From the NCBI GenBank assembly GCA_023213395.1, contig CM041465.1:169701741-169765740 (forward strand): a stretch of 64,000 nt of DNA, given 5' to 3'. The translations under genes and the position numbers were made by a program. The DNA comes from Cycas panzhihuaensis (taxonomy: Eukaryota > Cycadophyta). Within the stretch, counting starts at the first letter, position 1. Every line of letters begins with the position of its first letter. Of this stretch, positions 36,685 through 49,265 are shown piece after piece. The notes below the pieces were generated by a model, which saw only the letters and a list, made by a program, of their open reading frames with translations, was not told the origin of the DNA and searched no databases.

Positions 36685-39600
36685 AATCTTGAGATGTGTA
36701 AGTGACATCAAAATAGTCGTGATGGTTGTCATAAGTATTGAGATCTCTAAGGACCTAACTACCCTTAAGATAGATCAATTAAGTATAATGTTGTCAGTTG
36801 TGAAAGAGAAAAAGGAAGGAAGTGAATTTCTAGAGCATGTACTTGCCTCCAAGATAAAAATTAGGCCTATATTTCAAGGACAAAATTCTAGGGGAAGAGG
36901 ACAACTCCTTAGGGGAAGAGGTCAACAACTTATAAATTAAAAGCAATTTTAATGATAAGGTTAAACTATCAAGGTCAAGGTTATCATAAAGGATAAAGTC
37001 ACTTTTATCAAAGATAAAATTAAAGTCAACGACAAAGGTATTTTTAAAGCCAATTCAATCAAGGCTAAGAACAAAATTTTGCACCTCAAGGAAGAGGTAG
37101 AGGTCAAAGTCCTAGGGGTAGAAACCAAGGATAAAAAGGAAGAAATCATAGGGGTAGAGGAATAATCCAATGTTTCTATTTCTATAGAAATGGATAATTA
37201 AAAGAAAATTAATTTGTAAAAGAATCAAATTTATAAATGGGAACTATTAATACAATTGTTGAAGAAAGGCAAGATAAAAGATTATTTTTATCAAGTTTGA
37301 TAGTAAATGAGGAAGAAGGTAGTTAGTACATAGATTTAATATGTTCTACCCACATGATACATAGAGAAGAGTGGTTTAAAGAATTGGACAACACCAAAAA
37401 AAGCAAGATTATACTTGGTAGTAATACCACTTAAGCTACTATTAGTAAAAGGAATATCTCTATACTAACAATTTTTGGAGAAATAAGGTGTATTAATGAT
37501 GTGCTTCATGTCTTAATACTTTAAAAAAATTACTATCAATAGGATAGATGATGGAGTAAAAACATAAGGTAGTCTTTGATAATGGGGAGTGCACCATCAA
37601 AGATAAACTAAAGAACAAAGTAATAGTGGCTAAGGGACAAATGACTAGTGATAGATTATTCAAACTACTCATTTTCCTAATAGATTATTGTGTCTCGAAG
37701 GATTCAACCAATATGGATAATGAAACATAGCATAATAGACTTAGCCATATAAACTATAATAATTTGGCCTTAATGAAGAAAATAGACATGGTGATAGGAC
37801 TGTCTAATATTGAACATAACAAGGAAGTGTGTTATGGGTATATACTTAGGAAATAATAAAGGAAAGGATTCCCTAATAAAAGATATAGGGCCAATGGGGT
37901 CCTTTAATTAGTATACATAGACTTACATGGTCTAATAGATGTGGCTTTACTTGGAGGAGCTAAGTACTTTATGACATTTATTAATGATTTCACAAAGATG
38001 ACTTGGGTCTACTTTCTCAATTTTAAGTCAAATATAGTATAATGCTCTATTAATTTCATAAGTATAATTAAAAGACAAAGTGAACTTAAAATTTTGACTC
38101 TAAGATTAGATAATATGGGAGAATTCATTTCAAATAAATTTTAAGATTATTGAAATTATTTTAGCATAATGAAACAACTCACAATCCTTATACCCCTTAA
38201 TAAAATGGGGTTGTTAAAATAAAAAATAAGAAAAAAATTGAAATAGTAAGAAGTATGCTTAAGGATAAGCATCTAAGAAATGAATATTAAGTAGAAGTTA
38301 TATACACAACTATCTATTCATTGAATAAGTATACTACCAAAGCAGTTAGATGGGTTATACTAAAATAAGCTTAAACAAGTTATGAGCTAAGCATCAAACC
38401 CTTAAGAGTTTTTTGGTGTATAGCTTATGTATATATATCGGAATAAAGGAAAATAAAATTAAATAACAAAAGTACTAAATGCATATTTATAGGATATAGT
38501 CACTTTTCTAGATCCTATAAACTTTATGATCTAAAAGGCAAAAGGATTATTATGAGTAGGGATATCATCTTCAAGGAAGATGAATACTATTAAGAAGAAG
38601 TTGTTAAAAAGGATAAGAGTAAAAATATCATGGTTGAAATGGACTCAATCTTTAATAGTACAAATACACATAATACAAATGAAGCAAGACCTTCTACGTT
38701 AAGTCAAAGGGTCCTAGAATAGATTCAAAGAGCTTATAGCCCTCAAAATATCTTAGACACCAACTTTGAGAGAAGAATTACAAGAAGGGTAAACTTTGCA
38801 CTTATGACTCAACTTATGGAGTCTAATAAGCCTCATAACTTTAAGGAGATAAACAATTAAGAAAAATAGAAGAATGAAATTTAAAAAAAGTACAATACCT
38901 TAATGAAAAATGATACAGAGTTAGTAGATTTACCACCTAGCAAGAATTCTATTAGGAATAAATAAGTATACAGGACCAATTATAAATTATATGGGTCTAT
39001 TAATAAGTATAAGTAAGGTTAGTTCCAAAAGGCTATGCTCAAATTAAGGGCATAGATTATAATGAGACATTTGCACTTGTTGTAAGGTTAGAAAGAGTCA
39101 AGTTAATCATGGCCTTAGCTGCACAACAAGGTTAGAGAGTACATCAAATGGATGTAAAAAGTTCCTTCTTAAATACCTATATAGATGAAAAAATCTATAT
39201 CCAATAACTTAAGGTATTTAAAATAAAAGGAAAAGAAGAGAAGTTCTACAAACTTAAAAAAGCCCTGTATGAAGTCAAGCAAGCACTTAAAGCACTGTGC
39301 TCTAGGATTAATAAATATTTTAAGAGAAATGGTTTCAAAGAATCTAATCATACCCTAATTTATATATTAGATTGGAAAGAAGCTCAATATTAACTATGGG
39401 CTTATATGTAGATGACTCAGTATATACTAGAAATAGTGATCACTTATCCTAAAAGTTTAAGAAAGATATATATAAAGAATTTGACATGACAAACTTAGGA
39501 CTTATGCATTACTTATTAGATATTGAAGTATGGTAGGATGAAAAAGAGATATTTATTTTCTAAAGAAAATATACATTAGAGATGTTTCATAAGTTTAACA

Positions 39601-40330
39601 TGAGTAATTACAAGCCACTTGCAACTTTAATAGAGGTTGGGTTGAAATTGTCCAAGTTTAAGGAATCATAATTAGTTGACCCTATACTTTATAGGTAGTT
39701 GATTATGAGTCTAATTTACTTAATTTTAACTCAACCAGATATTATGTATGTAGTCAATGTGGTTTCTAGACTTATGCATGAGCCTAAGGTTAAACACTGA
39801 CAAATAACCAAAAGAATTCTTAGGTATCTCAAGGGTATTATTAGTTATGGATTACATTATAGGTCATTAGTGGACTATAGGTTAGTTGGCTATATAGACT
39901 TAGATTGGACAAGTTGTATAGATGATAGAAAATCTACTTCAAGATATATATTTAGTTTGGGTTTAGTAGTAGTAGAATTAAGCTTAAATAAGTAGGCCAC
40001 AATATCTCTATTTATTACAAAAGTAGAGTATAAAGCAACTGTACCAAGAGCATGTAAAATAGTTTGACTTAGAAGATTACTTTAGGATTTATGGGAATAA
40101 TAGTTGGTCCTACTTAGTTACTTTGTGATAACCAAAGCAATAGTTAGATACTTATGAATCTAGTATTTCATGGTAGGACAAAGCACATTAAAAAATAACG
40201 TCACTTCATTAGAGAATTAATATAGTAAGATGAATTAGAATTAGTGTATTACATCACTGAAGAATAGGTAGTAGATGTATTCACAAAGGCACTTGGAAAA
40301 ATAAAGTTTATCAAATTTAGAGATAAACTT
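36685..40330 (+). pseudogene. G gag (second part) and pol, Ty1/copia remnant
   Basis: Gag resumes at IILRCVSDIKIVV, then VVISIEISKDLTTLKIDQLS and basic SRGRGQLLRGRGQQ, then a decayed zinc knuckle (QCFYFYRNG) near 37170. Integrase fragments lie at 37900-38230 (MISQR, TWVYFLNFKSN). Reverse transcriptase spans 39000-39560, with AQIKGIDYNETFALVVRLE, the intact catalytic YVDD at 39405-39416, and EFDMTNLGLMHYLLDIEVW. RNase H spans 39700-40310: LTQPDIMYVVNVVSRLM, then RKSTSRYIFSLG. The frame reaches the polypurine tract at 40355. Many stops and shifts are present, so it is inactive. Homologous to D in the opposite orientation. Confidence 0.8.
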
Positions 40331-40363
40331 GGAGTCTCCCTAAATAGATATTATAAGGAGAAA

Positions 40364-40646
40364 TATTAGAATAATGCCTATATTGGGGTTTATATTCACC
40401 TTGGGGAGATTAACCATATTTAGATGATAACCTAGATTAATGGAGATACTTTGGTGGTAACATGTCAGGCATTTGTCAATGCTAATTGGCGGTGGATTTT
40501 AAGAGGTGTGTTAAACCCCTCTTTGTCCCATATATTTATTCAAGTGTTTTGATGACCCTAGTATTCATCAACACCACCATCCTCATAAACTAATGGTTCT
40601 CCCTTGCTTACATTTCATTATGTTCCACTTGTCCCCTGATTCCATG
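40364..40646 (+). repeat. 3' LTR of G
   Basis: Partner of 10805-11088. It begins tattagaataatgcctat and is preceded by purine tract aaggagaaa. Confidence 0.85.
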
Positions 40647-41405
40647 AATTAGTGTGTTTTATTTTAAAATAAAGTTACTTTCTAAAATTGTAGTACTGTG
40701 GGCTATGTTTAATTGATGATAATATGATTTTATTAAGTAAGATATTAGAGTGAAATAGGAATGAGGGTTTTACAATAGTGTATATATAATTATTTGGGGG
40801 CATAACCAAAGGATGAAGCTAATAATTTTTAGCATTGGTTGTTTATAAATGAATTTAATTTCTTGAGAGGTAGGTTTAATTTAACTTAATTTGATTATAA
40901 TTTATTAAATGACTATGGTGCATGTTAATTAAACTATATATTTTGATATATACATAACAACATAAAAGTATGAGTATGATGTTAATAAAGTAGTGGTATA
41001 TATGATTGTGATAAATAAATAATAAAGGACAAAGTTAATATTCAGAGAGATAATCATCTGAATTAGTAGTGAGTAATGCTATTGTAATTATTTCTATTAT
41101 AGAAATTATATATATTTTTCTCTTTCTTTTAAATAATCTTTTAGTTTTTTAAAAGAAATATCAATTATTCAAATAGAGGATATTCTATTTTAGTTATACT
41201 TGAATATAACCTTAATTTAATATCATATATATATTATTACACATATAATGTATATCTTGTTGGTGCTTAAAATCTCAATAAGTTGCTTAAAATGGTGAGT
41301 GGATGAGATAAATCCTACAAATATATGATGGAAGGATATTTATAGGGGTGGAAAAGTGTGTTCATAAATTATAATGTAAAAGACATGAGGATATTATTAT
41401 TGGGA
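40647..41405 (-). other. E2 internal region between G and F
   Basis: AT-rich, no recognised coding frame. Assigned to E2 by the nest reconstruction only. Confidence 0.4.
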
Positions 41406-41709
41406 TGTAATATTAAATTTATATTATTACTACCCCTTATGTTAACCAAGGGATGTATATAATTAAGGCACTCTTAACAAATGGATAATATTAAGAGTTG
41501 TGCTATTGGTTCATAGGTTATTATAAAGGCTCAATATTATGATTTGCCTATAAGGAGGTCATTGTTACTATATATGTACTTATGATTAGTGCAAATCCCT
41601 TGAGGGATGTACATTCTTTTACTAATTTAGTTTGCATGCTTTCATAGTATATGATTATTTGATCTATTTGTTTATATTGTTTGCATGGTTAGTCTTTTAT
41701 TTTCTAACA
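41406..41709 (+). repeat. 5' LTR of F
   Basis: 304 bp, from tgtaatattaaatttatatt to tattttctaaca, with primer site two bases downstream. Confidence 0.8.
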
Positions 41710-41724
41710 TGTGGTATTAGAGTT

Positions 41725-43128
41725 GTAAGGTTTGATGTGTAGTGAGTATATATATTTAGTTCTTTTAAAATTATATTATTGGTTTGAAGCTTGTTTTGTA
41801 TATATGTGCTAGTATTACGCCTGGTAGTATATTGCTTGATGTGAAGAATATTTAGTTATATAAAAGCCCTAAAATTAAAGCCATTGTGATGCTTGTGGAC
41901 ACTTGGATGCATGTAATATGAGGACCTCTACTGTATATAAAGTGAAGTTTGTTGGTTAAAGAGTGAGTAGTTCATGAAGACAATGGAGATATCTCTATTT
42001 AACTATTAAGGCTTTCCAATATAGGAGGATATTAAGTAAGGATGCTACATGTTGAATAATACTATATTCTTAGAGATTTGAGGTGCATTAAATCTTAAAG
42101 AACCTTGAAAATTAGTGGTTACTACTATGTAGAAGGGATCCCTATTTACTTATTAAAACAATTATTAATCTATACTGAATAGAGTCCCTATTTTAGGGTT
42201 ATTGAGAGTAATTGATAAAAACTATTCCATTTCTAATTTGGAGTAGAACATGGAGGTGTGAAGTCAAATAATTAAGATTGTACATGGTTGGGATATTCAT
42301 GTGGTCTATTTTGGTAAGCCTCCTAGAGTAGTTACATGGAATTTTTGATGTGATTGGAGGACTTAATAAAGGGGTCTAACTTTTATTTTTGCCTAATTTT
42401 TACTTTTTCACGACCTATTAGTAGTATTTCCTCCATAACTTTTTACTAGGGTGCTAGATTAACGAGTTGTCTATTCTATCAAATTCCTTACTTCAATATG
42501 GTTCAAATGAGTGGCTATATGACCTATTTTAAGCATTCTGAGTAAGATATTTTAATTAAAAAAACTTAATGATTTCATGGTGAATCATTTAAAAAGGGTT
42601 TTTTTTTTAAATTAAATTTTATGCATGGTTTAGACTACATATGTTTAACATAGTTTTGATAAAAATCTGTGCATTATGTATGGACAGTGTGTTGAAATTT
42701 GTCATATTATAGTGTAAGTGTGCTTTAGATGGATCAAGTGATAGGTTCATATTAAAAAAGGTTTCTTATAGTTGTAATTATTGTTTGCAAGACTTGTGAA
42801 TGGGTTGTTGTTGAATAGCCCTTGTTCTTCACTTAGGTTTAAAGTTGAAGATGTATATGCACAAGGGAACTGCACTTTATAAGAGGATATAGATACCTAT
42901 AGATTGTATTAGGAGTAATGCATAAGAGTCAAATTACTCCATGGGCTTTGCAATAAGTGTTTATGGTTTGCATGGTTCTATATATTTAAGCCATTTTTTA
43001 TCCATATGAGATTAGTATGATATGTTGAGTAGATTTAAAGTAAATCAATGAATATGTTACAATTTGATAAAGGCTTTACACTATTCTATTGGTAGTCTAT
43101 GATTTGTGATATGAATTAAATATTATAG
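41725..43128 (+). other. F interior, no coding capacity seen
   Basis: AT-rich; no frame resembling gag, pol or a host protein. Confidence 0.5.
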
Positions 43129-43143
43129 GAGAGATTATTTGGA

Positions 43144-43447
43144 TTTAATATTAAATTTATGTTATTACTATCCCTTATCTTGACTAAGGGATGCATGTAT
43201 TTGAGGCACTCTTAATAGGTGGACAATATTAAGAATTATGTTATTGGTTCATAGGTTGTCATAGAGGCTCACTATTATGATTGCCTTGGAAAAAGGTCAT
43301 TGTTAGTACCTATGTACTTATCATTAATACAAACCCCTTGAGGGATGTACATTTTTTTGCCAATTATATTTGTATGCTTTTATATTACATGATTATTTGA
43401 TCTCTTTATTTATGTTATTTACATGGTTAGCCTTTTATTTTCTAATA
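43144..43447 (+). repeat. 3' LTR of F
   Basis: 304 bp, same length as its partner at 41406, with many substitutions. Shared words include gttattggttcataggtt and gagggatgtacatt. Confidence 0.8.
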
Positions 43448-44104
43448 ATTACAACATTACTTTAAAATAACATGACTAATTATATATGTTAAGGGAATGT
43501 GTAGTGGTGACAATAAAGTAGAGACTAGATATGATAACTTTAAATGGAGGTAACCTAGAGAGTTAAACATTATAAGGATAGGAATAATAATCCTACGAGA
43601 ATCACATATAACTTATGACAACTTTAGTACATGATAAGAGTGTGAAGGGAATGACAAATAATGAAGTCTTAAGAGAACATATCAAAATTATGAATGAAAA
43701 GAAAGATAGGCTCTAATAATATATATGGTAAAATTATAGAAATAATCATAATATAAAGGAAGGAGATATCAAAGTTCATTAAAACTAAACATAATAAAAA
43801 AACACATACCAAAGATAAATGGGAGCAATAATTATATATAAGAGATGCACCAAATGGATGCAAAAGTAGACACAAAAAACACATATAAAGAATGAAGAAA
43901 TAGTACATAAAAATAGAAATACTACTAATACATCAACCGATGATAAGCTTGAAGAGGGGAACAAACAATAGGTAGAGAAACCAATAGAATGTAAATGATG
44001 TATACTAATTGATATCAATAATAAATTGAGAATGAAACAATGTTGGATGTACATAGAAGATATGAATGGAATAATAATGATTTTTTTTTACAAAGTAGGA
44101 ACTT
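43448..44104 (-). other. E2 leader next to its primer site
   Basis: Purine-rich on plus, as in E1. The minus frames at 43669-43908 and 43785-44054 are Leu/Ser/Ile/Tyr-rich and overlap in different frames, so composition explains them better than coding. Confidence 0.45.
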
Positions 44105-44117
44105 GGCTCTAATACCA
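44105..44117 (-). other. Primer-binding site of E2
   Basis: The minus strand reads TGGTATTAGAGCC, two bases inside the 5' LTR. Confidence 0.8.
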
Positions 44118-44119
44118 CT

Positions 44120-44433
44120 TGAGGTGACCTAGGTTAGTCTCACTCATATGTAGGAGGCTAATATTAATTAAAGGCCTAAATTATCTAAAGATATAATTGA
44201 ATATGATATTAAATGATGATATAAAGTTACATTTAACACATACCTATCTATCTACTAACTCTCTCTCTCTCTCGCTATCTATATGTATACACACACACAC
44301 ACACATACACACACATATGTATATCTATTCTTCTCATAGCCACATGAAGCATTAACTCATACCACATATATACACACACATATATATGTGTGTGTGTGTG
44401 TATGTATATGTGTGTAGATGGATAGATAGATTT
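44120..44433 (-). repeat. 5' LTR of E2, first part, with CA/TG microsatellites
   Basis: 44120-44240 matches the 3' LTR at 8761. The LTR's CA run has expanded here into CT, CA, TA and GATA repeats (44255-44430). Element C then interrupts. Confidence 0.75.
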
Positions 44434-44703
44434 TGAAGTGATCCTAAATTAATTTACTACCACAACATAAAGGGTAATTAAAATAAAAGTTGAATAGGAA
44501 AATTACCTTGGGAACCAAGTGGTAAATAAAATTAGGATTAACCCAAAATTGAAACTTATAAAATGGGTTAGGGTTCTCCCCTATTTATATGTGCCAATAT
44601 GGATCTCTATTAAAAAAGTCAACTTCAATAATGATAATAATAATAAAATACCAACTTCTTAATATAAAAATTAAATTTATATTGATTTAAAAGTCTCACT
44701 CCC

Positions 44704-44737
<34 letters not shown>

Positions 44738-44786
44738 CACTTTTAATAAAATAACAACTTCTCTTTAATGGAATAAGATCATTATA
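44434..44786 (-). repeat. 3' LTR of C
   Basis: About 353 bp including an ATA/TAA microsatellite (44706-44735). Partner of 47102-47450. Confidence 0.8.
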
Positions 44787-44800
44787 ATCCATCACTCCTT

Positions 44801-46599
44801 TAAAGAATACTTTGTCCATGAAGCATTTAGAATTTTATCAATTGTAAATTTAGAGCACGTTTATCCTTGTATATTTATATATCTTTGATCCTTCACCTAT
44901 TAGGTCTTGAATATCATGAGCTTTAGATTCTCCATTATCTCATCATCTTAAAGAAACCCATATATATCCTCTTCTCACTTATGATATTGCTCTATTTAGA
45001 ACTACTTTTATAGGTGGATCTCTCCTTGATTGATCATAAGATTTATACATTCTAAGGTCTTACATCCCAGTTACATATTGTATCCACTTGTAGTTATCCT
45101 TGAGTAAAAATTAAGGGATTCTAGGGGAAAGATATAGAATATAGAACTTATATTGGGAAGGTAGATTTTAGAAATAAGGGATAGGAATGTAAAGGTAGGA
45201 TTATATATAAGATACATAGTATGTAAAGGTTAAATTACATAAGGGAAGGTATATATGAGTATACATTAAGGACAAGGAATTAAAAAATATAAGGCATAAA
45301 GGATATATACGAGTTGTTTTAAGGTGAAAACTAGGGGAATCATATATAGGGACTTAAATGGGGAATTTGATATATGATGGTTAGGTTGGATAAGAGGTAG
45401 ATAAAAAGGATTTATTGGTGATGAAGGTGTTATTATATAGAATAAAAGGTGAATGGATCTAGATCTACTAATGAATTTGGCATTTGATTAGGACAAGGAA
45501 ATAAGTAGAGAATAATGGTTAGGAATTTATTATGGGAAAAGGATTTTAGTAATGGCATGTGAAAATGATAATACAAAGGATTAAGAGGAAATAATATAGG
45601 GTAGTGAGAAGGTTGATGGTAATAAAGGTGGAGGTATAGAGGGAAAAATATAATGCTTTATAGAGAGGGTGTATAATAATAACATTAGAGATTGAGACTT
45701 GTTAGCAAAGGGTTAGAAGAGGAAGGATATAGGGGTGGTAATAAAGAGATGTTATAGGAAATGGTATATGAAAGGGCATCTCAAGTAGAATAAGAATTTC
45801 ACTTACTAGGAATAGGAAACCTAGGACTTTAAGTTCTAATTTTTTTATAAGACTTAATATTATAGGAGATGAGGGATTTTTCAAGGCTATAGAATTTGTG
45901 AAATCAAGCTGAATAAGAAAACTTCTAAAAGAAATAGACAGGTGCATAATAATATTAGATTTTAAAGTAAGTACCTTCTTAGAGATATCTTGTACCTTAA
46001 TTTCTTTATTAAGCTCCTTATTAGTATGTATTTTCTTAATAATTCCCTAGTGATGGGTCTTTTCATGCTCAATTCATACATGCTACTAACATTTTTATCA
46101 TATTATTTATCGATAGTGTCTTCACTAGATTATTCTCTAATTTATAAAGTTGGTTCTTTCCTTTCTCCTACCTAATCTTTTACTTTCTCCACATGAATTC
46201 CTAATTTGGCCATGATTTCTTCATAGTCTTCCTCTTGATATTTAATTTTAAAATTTGTAAAGGCTTTAACAAAGGCAGATTTACTAGTGTACTCATTCTG
46301 GTACTCAAGTTGTCACTTTCTAATTCGTTCATCAAAGAGTATGATAAATCTGTTTTATAATAGTTCCAACTAAATCTAATAAGATATATTGGAGGCCCAT
46401 GCATGAACCTTCCCACCTAAATATGGCTCAATAATTAGATAAAATCTAATTTTAAGTGTTTTAATAATGTTAAAATATGCTTCAAGCTTATGTAGCCATT
46501 CTATGGGTTATACATCTCCCTTTCCCATGAAAATAAGGATATCTAATTCTATTATTACATATTAATTTTAAATAATAACTACTACATTAAATTAACTTT
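44801..46599 (-). other. C interior, no gene recognised
   Basis: Short minus frames at 45702-45947 and 46201-46416 show no known domain. Composition is AT-rich with long purine runs on plus around 45080-45700. Confidence 0.4.
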
Positions 46600-47085
46600 A
46601 AAATACATTAAATAATAGCTTAAAATAATGACCTTAGAATTAGGATTTTAATGCTTTAGATAAAATTAAATTTTGATGCATGTAGTGAAAGTTATAGGTT
46701 ATGATTAAGGTTTTTAGGGACTATAGTATTACCTGTTACTAAAATGCTAATAATAATTTACTCTAATATCTAATTAATCTATTCTAATAGAAAGTAGAAA
46801 TCAAGATATATAGATTCACAAAAAAAAAAAATGAGGTTAATAGGATACATGTAACCAAAGTTATGGTAATTTAAAATTATAGTAGTAGATTTTAGACCTT
46901 TAAGATAATGATGAACAGTACGCTAAAATTAAATTCCCTATAATTTTCATAATTTTACTCCAAAAACTATGGTAAACCACTTTCAATTTATGTAACAGGC
47001 TTGGTTAGCTTAAATTTAAATTTATTTTTATATATTTTTTTCATTTATACTACTAAAAATATAGATTCTTGATACATAAGAAATG
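46600..47085 (-). other. C leader, homologous to the B leader
   Basis: Shares many blocks with 56190-56687, in order: aaagttat followed by gggttt or ggtttttaggg, then ctatagtattacct, then aggttaataggatacatgta against aggtcatttggatacgtgta, then accaaagttatgg and taattttca. Confidence 0.65.
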
Positions 47086-47101
47086 AAGCTCTTATACCAC
47101 T

Positions 47102-47446
47102 TGAAATGATCCTAAATTAGATTTGCTTCCATAAAAAAGAAAAAAGAAGAAAACTAAAATAAAAGTAGAATAAAAAAATTACCCCATGAAGTAATTGTTA
47201 AATGAAATGAAGATTAACCCAAATATAAATCTTACAAAATGAGTTAGGGGTTTCCCTTATTTGTAGGTGCTAATATAGCTCCCTATTAAAAAATTTAACT
47301 TTAATAATAATATTAATGATAAAATATTGGCTTCCTAATATAAAACCTAACTTTACATTAATTTGAAAGTATTACTCCATAATAATAATAATAACAAAAC
47401 TGACCTCTAATAAAATAACAACTTCTCCTTAATGGAATAAGATCAC

Positions 47447-47450
<4 letters not shown>
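47102..47450 (-). repeat. 5' LTR of C
   Basis: Partner of 44434-44786; primer site at 47088-47099. Confidence 0.8.
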
Positions 47451-47494
<44 letters not shown>

Positions 47495-47647
47495 GACATA
47501 TATAGATATAGATACACACACACACATAAATAGCTAGATAAATAGATAAACATAAAGAGAGAGAGGGTTGTGACTTCTAAGATAAATAGTCACCTCCTTC
47601 TATAAATAATCATTAATAATTAATTATCTATTAAGTAAGCTCATTAC
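47451..47647 (-). repeat. 5' LTR of E2, second part
   Basis: After TA, GA and CA microsatellites (47451-47525), 47568-47647 matches the 3' LTR from gggttgtgac to the terminal tcattaca. Confidence 0.75.
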
Positions 47648-48862
47648 ACTAGCCTTGGTAACAATCCATGCTCTTATGTAAATGTTGTAGATGATCATAG
47701 AGAAAAAGCTAGTAGTAGAAACCTCTATTTATAGAGTAACCATGGCTTCTAAGAGGAAAATAGAGCTTATGCTAAAGATTTATGATGAAGTGAGTCCAAT
47801 ATTCCTATAATTTCCTTAGATAGGTAAGTTGTAGATAATATTGTAATTGAGTTTAGTTTTAAGACTCTCATCATACACTTTGTCAGTAGTCCCCCTTCAA
47901 AGGTTGTGCTAAGATAATGAATTAAAGACTCTTTAAAGATGTTTGGTTAGAAGTGAGTTTGATTCATAACTTATCATAAGTTCTTTTCTTCTTTTTTTTT
48001 AATTTATTTTTTTCCCCAAAAACTTAAAGCACATTCTCAAAAAAGGCTTGAGGATATGTCCTTGTATTCTAGTAGTATTTAACAAATACAAACTAAAATT
48101 CTCTATTAACCATATTATGGTGTATAAGTTTCAATGTTAGTGGAATTTCTTAGCCTTCCACTACTTTTGGACATTTGTTAAATAACTTACTAATCCATTA
48201 TAGGAGAGTTTGTGTCTCTTAATCCTCATAGAGAGTTTTTCCCTTGTCTAATATTTGGGTATATTTTAGGATGGATTTATCCAAACAGTTACTTGAGTTT
48301 AATAATATTTTCTATGGAAATGAAACTCACAAATAGAGGGTTATCTTCCTTAATCTCCTTAATGCATGATTTAGGTGCCATTCCTGGGAGTATAAAATTA
48401 AGGATTATTCATTAATCCTTGTAGAGTGTGAGTAAATAGAGCTTAGAAAAGCACCAAATAATCCTTTAATTAATAGCATGAGGATGAGTGAATATAAGTC
48501 TATAGCAATAAGGCATCATGGCATAATAAAAATTCAAAACAACTTTAGGCTAGGAGAAAGAGCTTGGGTAAGGGTAGGAATAAAAAAGCATCAAACTTCA
48601 AGGATGTTAAAAATCTAGCCAAGATTAGGGAGTGCTTAGAATTAGATCCTATCAAGGTGTAAGGTCCTCCTCTTATAATTTCTAATCTTATTTTGTTATT
48701 TAATATCGCTACTATTAAAGGTTAAGGATAAAGCTAAGTTAGAGAACCAACTATTATAGACTATTTTGAAATGTTGGGGGAAACCTAAATAGTCCTTAAA
48801 CTAGTTTGAAATATAAACCTATATTCTAAAAGATGACAGTATAATAATAGGAGTTAAAAGTG
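47648..48862 (+). other. Spacer, possibly LINE ORF1 remnant
   Basis: It precedes the LINE endonuclease in the same strand, where a LINE ORF1 would sit. A plus frame at 48212-48415 and a second at 48280-48400 (FYGNETHK region) are vaguely reminiscent of plant LINE ORF1, but I cannot support the call. Confidence 0.25.
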
Positions 48863-49265
48863 GTTATATTGAATATCCTTAATTGGAAAATAAAGGGACT
48901 TTCCAACCCATGCAGGAGGGTGTTAGTCATGGGAATGGGATACATTTTATCTATTAGATATGGTGTATTTATAAGAGGTTAAATATGCAAATAAGAACCT
49001 TAGATTTGCTTTGAATTATATATGGATAGAGTACACCAAATTCTTTATAAACCATCCAAAAGGAAAAGGGAGAGGGGTTTCTTATTTACTTGATCCCAAA
49101 CTAGGGAAGAAGGCCATCTAGTTAAGTTTAGATCTTGAAAACTAGTGCAAATAAATTTTGTTTAGTCTTAAGAATATTATGCTTGTTGTGTTTAATGTTT
49201 ATGTTCCTAATGACAATTCAAGAAGGGAAGTACTCTAGAGTTGGTTAGATGCTACTTTACCATAG
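48863..49265 (+). pseudogene. LINE (L1-type) ORF2 endonuclease fragment
   Basis: The plus strand reads VILNILNWKIKGLSNPCRR, like the plant L1 endonuclease start where the common form is KILSWNIRGLN. About 60 codons on it reads HPKGKGRGVSYLLDPKLGKK, then MLVVFNVYVPNDNSRREVL with NVY(A)PND, the conserved endonuclease core. That domain nicks target DNA to prime reverse transcription. Stops break the frame at Gln or Trp positions. Nothing like LINE reverse transcriptase follows, so the copy is truncated. Confidence 0.65.

Larger units (their letters stand above)
41406..43447 (+). mobile_element. F: short non-autonomous LTR element in E2
   Basis: Two 304-bp direct repeats (41406-41709 and 43144-43447) enclose only 1.43 kb. 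Primer site TGGTATTAGAGTT (41712-41724) follows the first, and a purine tract (43129-43143) precedes the second. No gag or pol frame is visible in the interior. Structure is intermediate between TRIM and LARD types. The flanks tggga and attac do not match, so a target duplication is lost or the boundaries are off by a few bases. Confidence 0.75.
44434..47450 (-). mobile_element. C: non-autonomous LTR element inside the E2 5' LTR
   Basis: The LTRs 44434-44786 and 47102-47450 match over their length, sharing aataaaataacaacttctc and the ATA/TAA-rich core. Minus primer site TGGTATAAGAGC is at 47088-47099. A minus purine tract (AAAGGAGTGATGG) adjoins the left LTR at 44788-44800. The 2.3-kb interior has no recognisable gag or pol. 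Its leader (46600-47085) matches the leader of B. The flanks are microsatellite (gattt, tatat), so the target duplication cannot be read. Confidence 0.75.
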
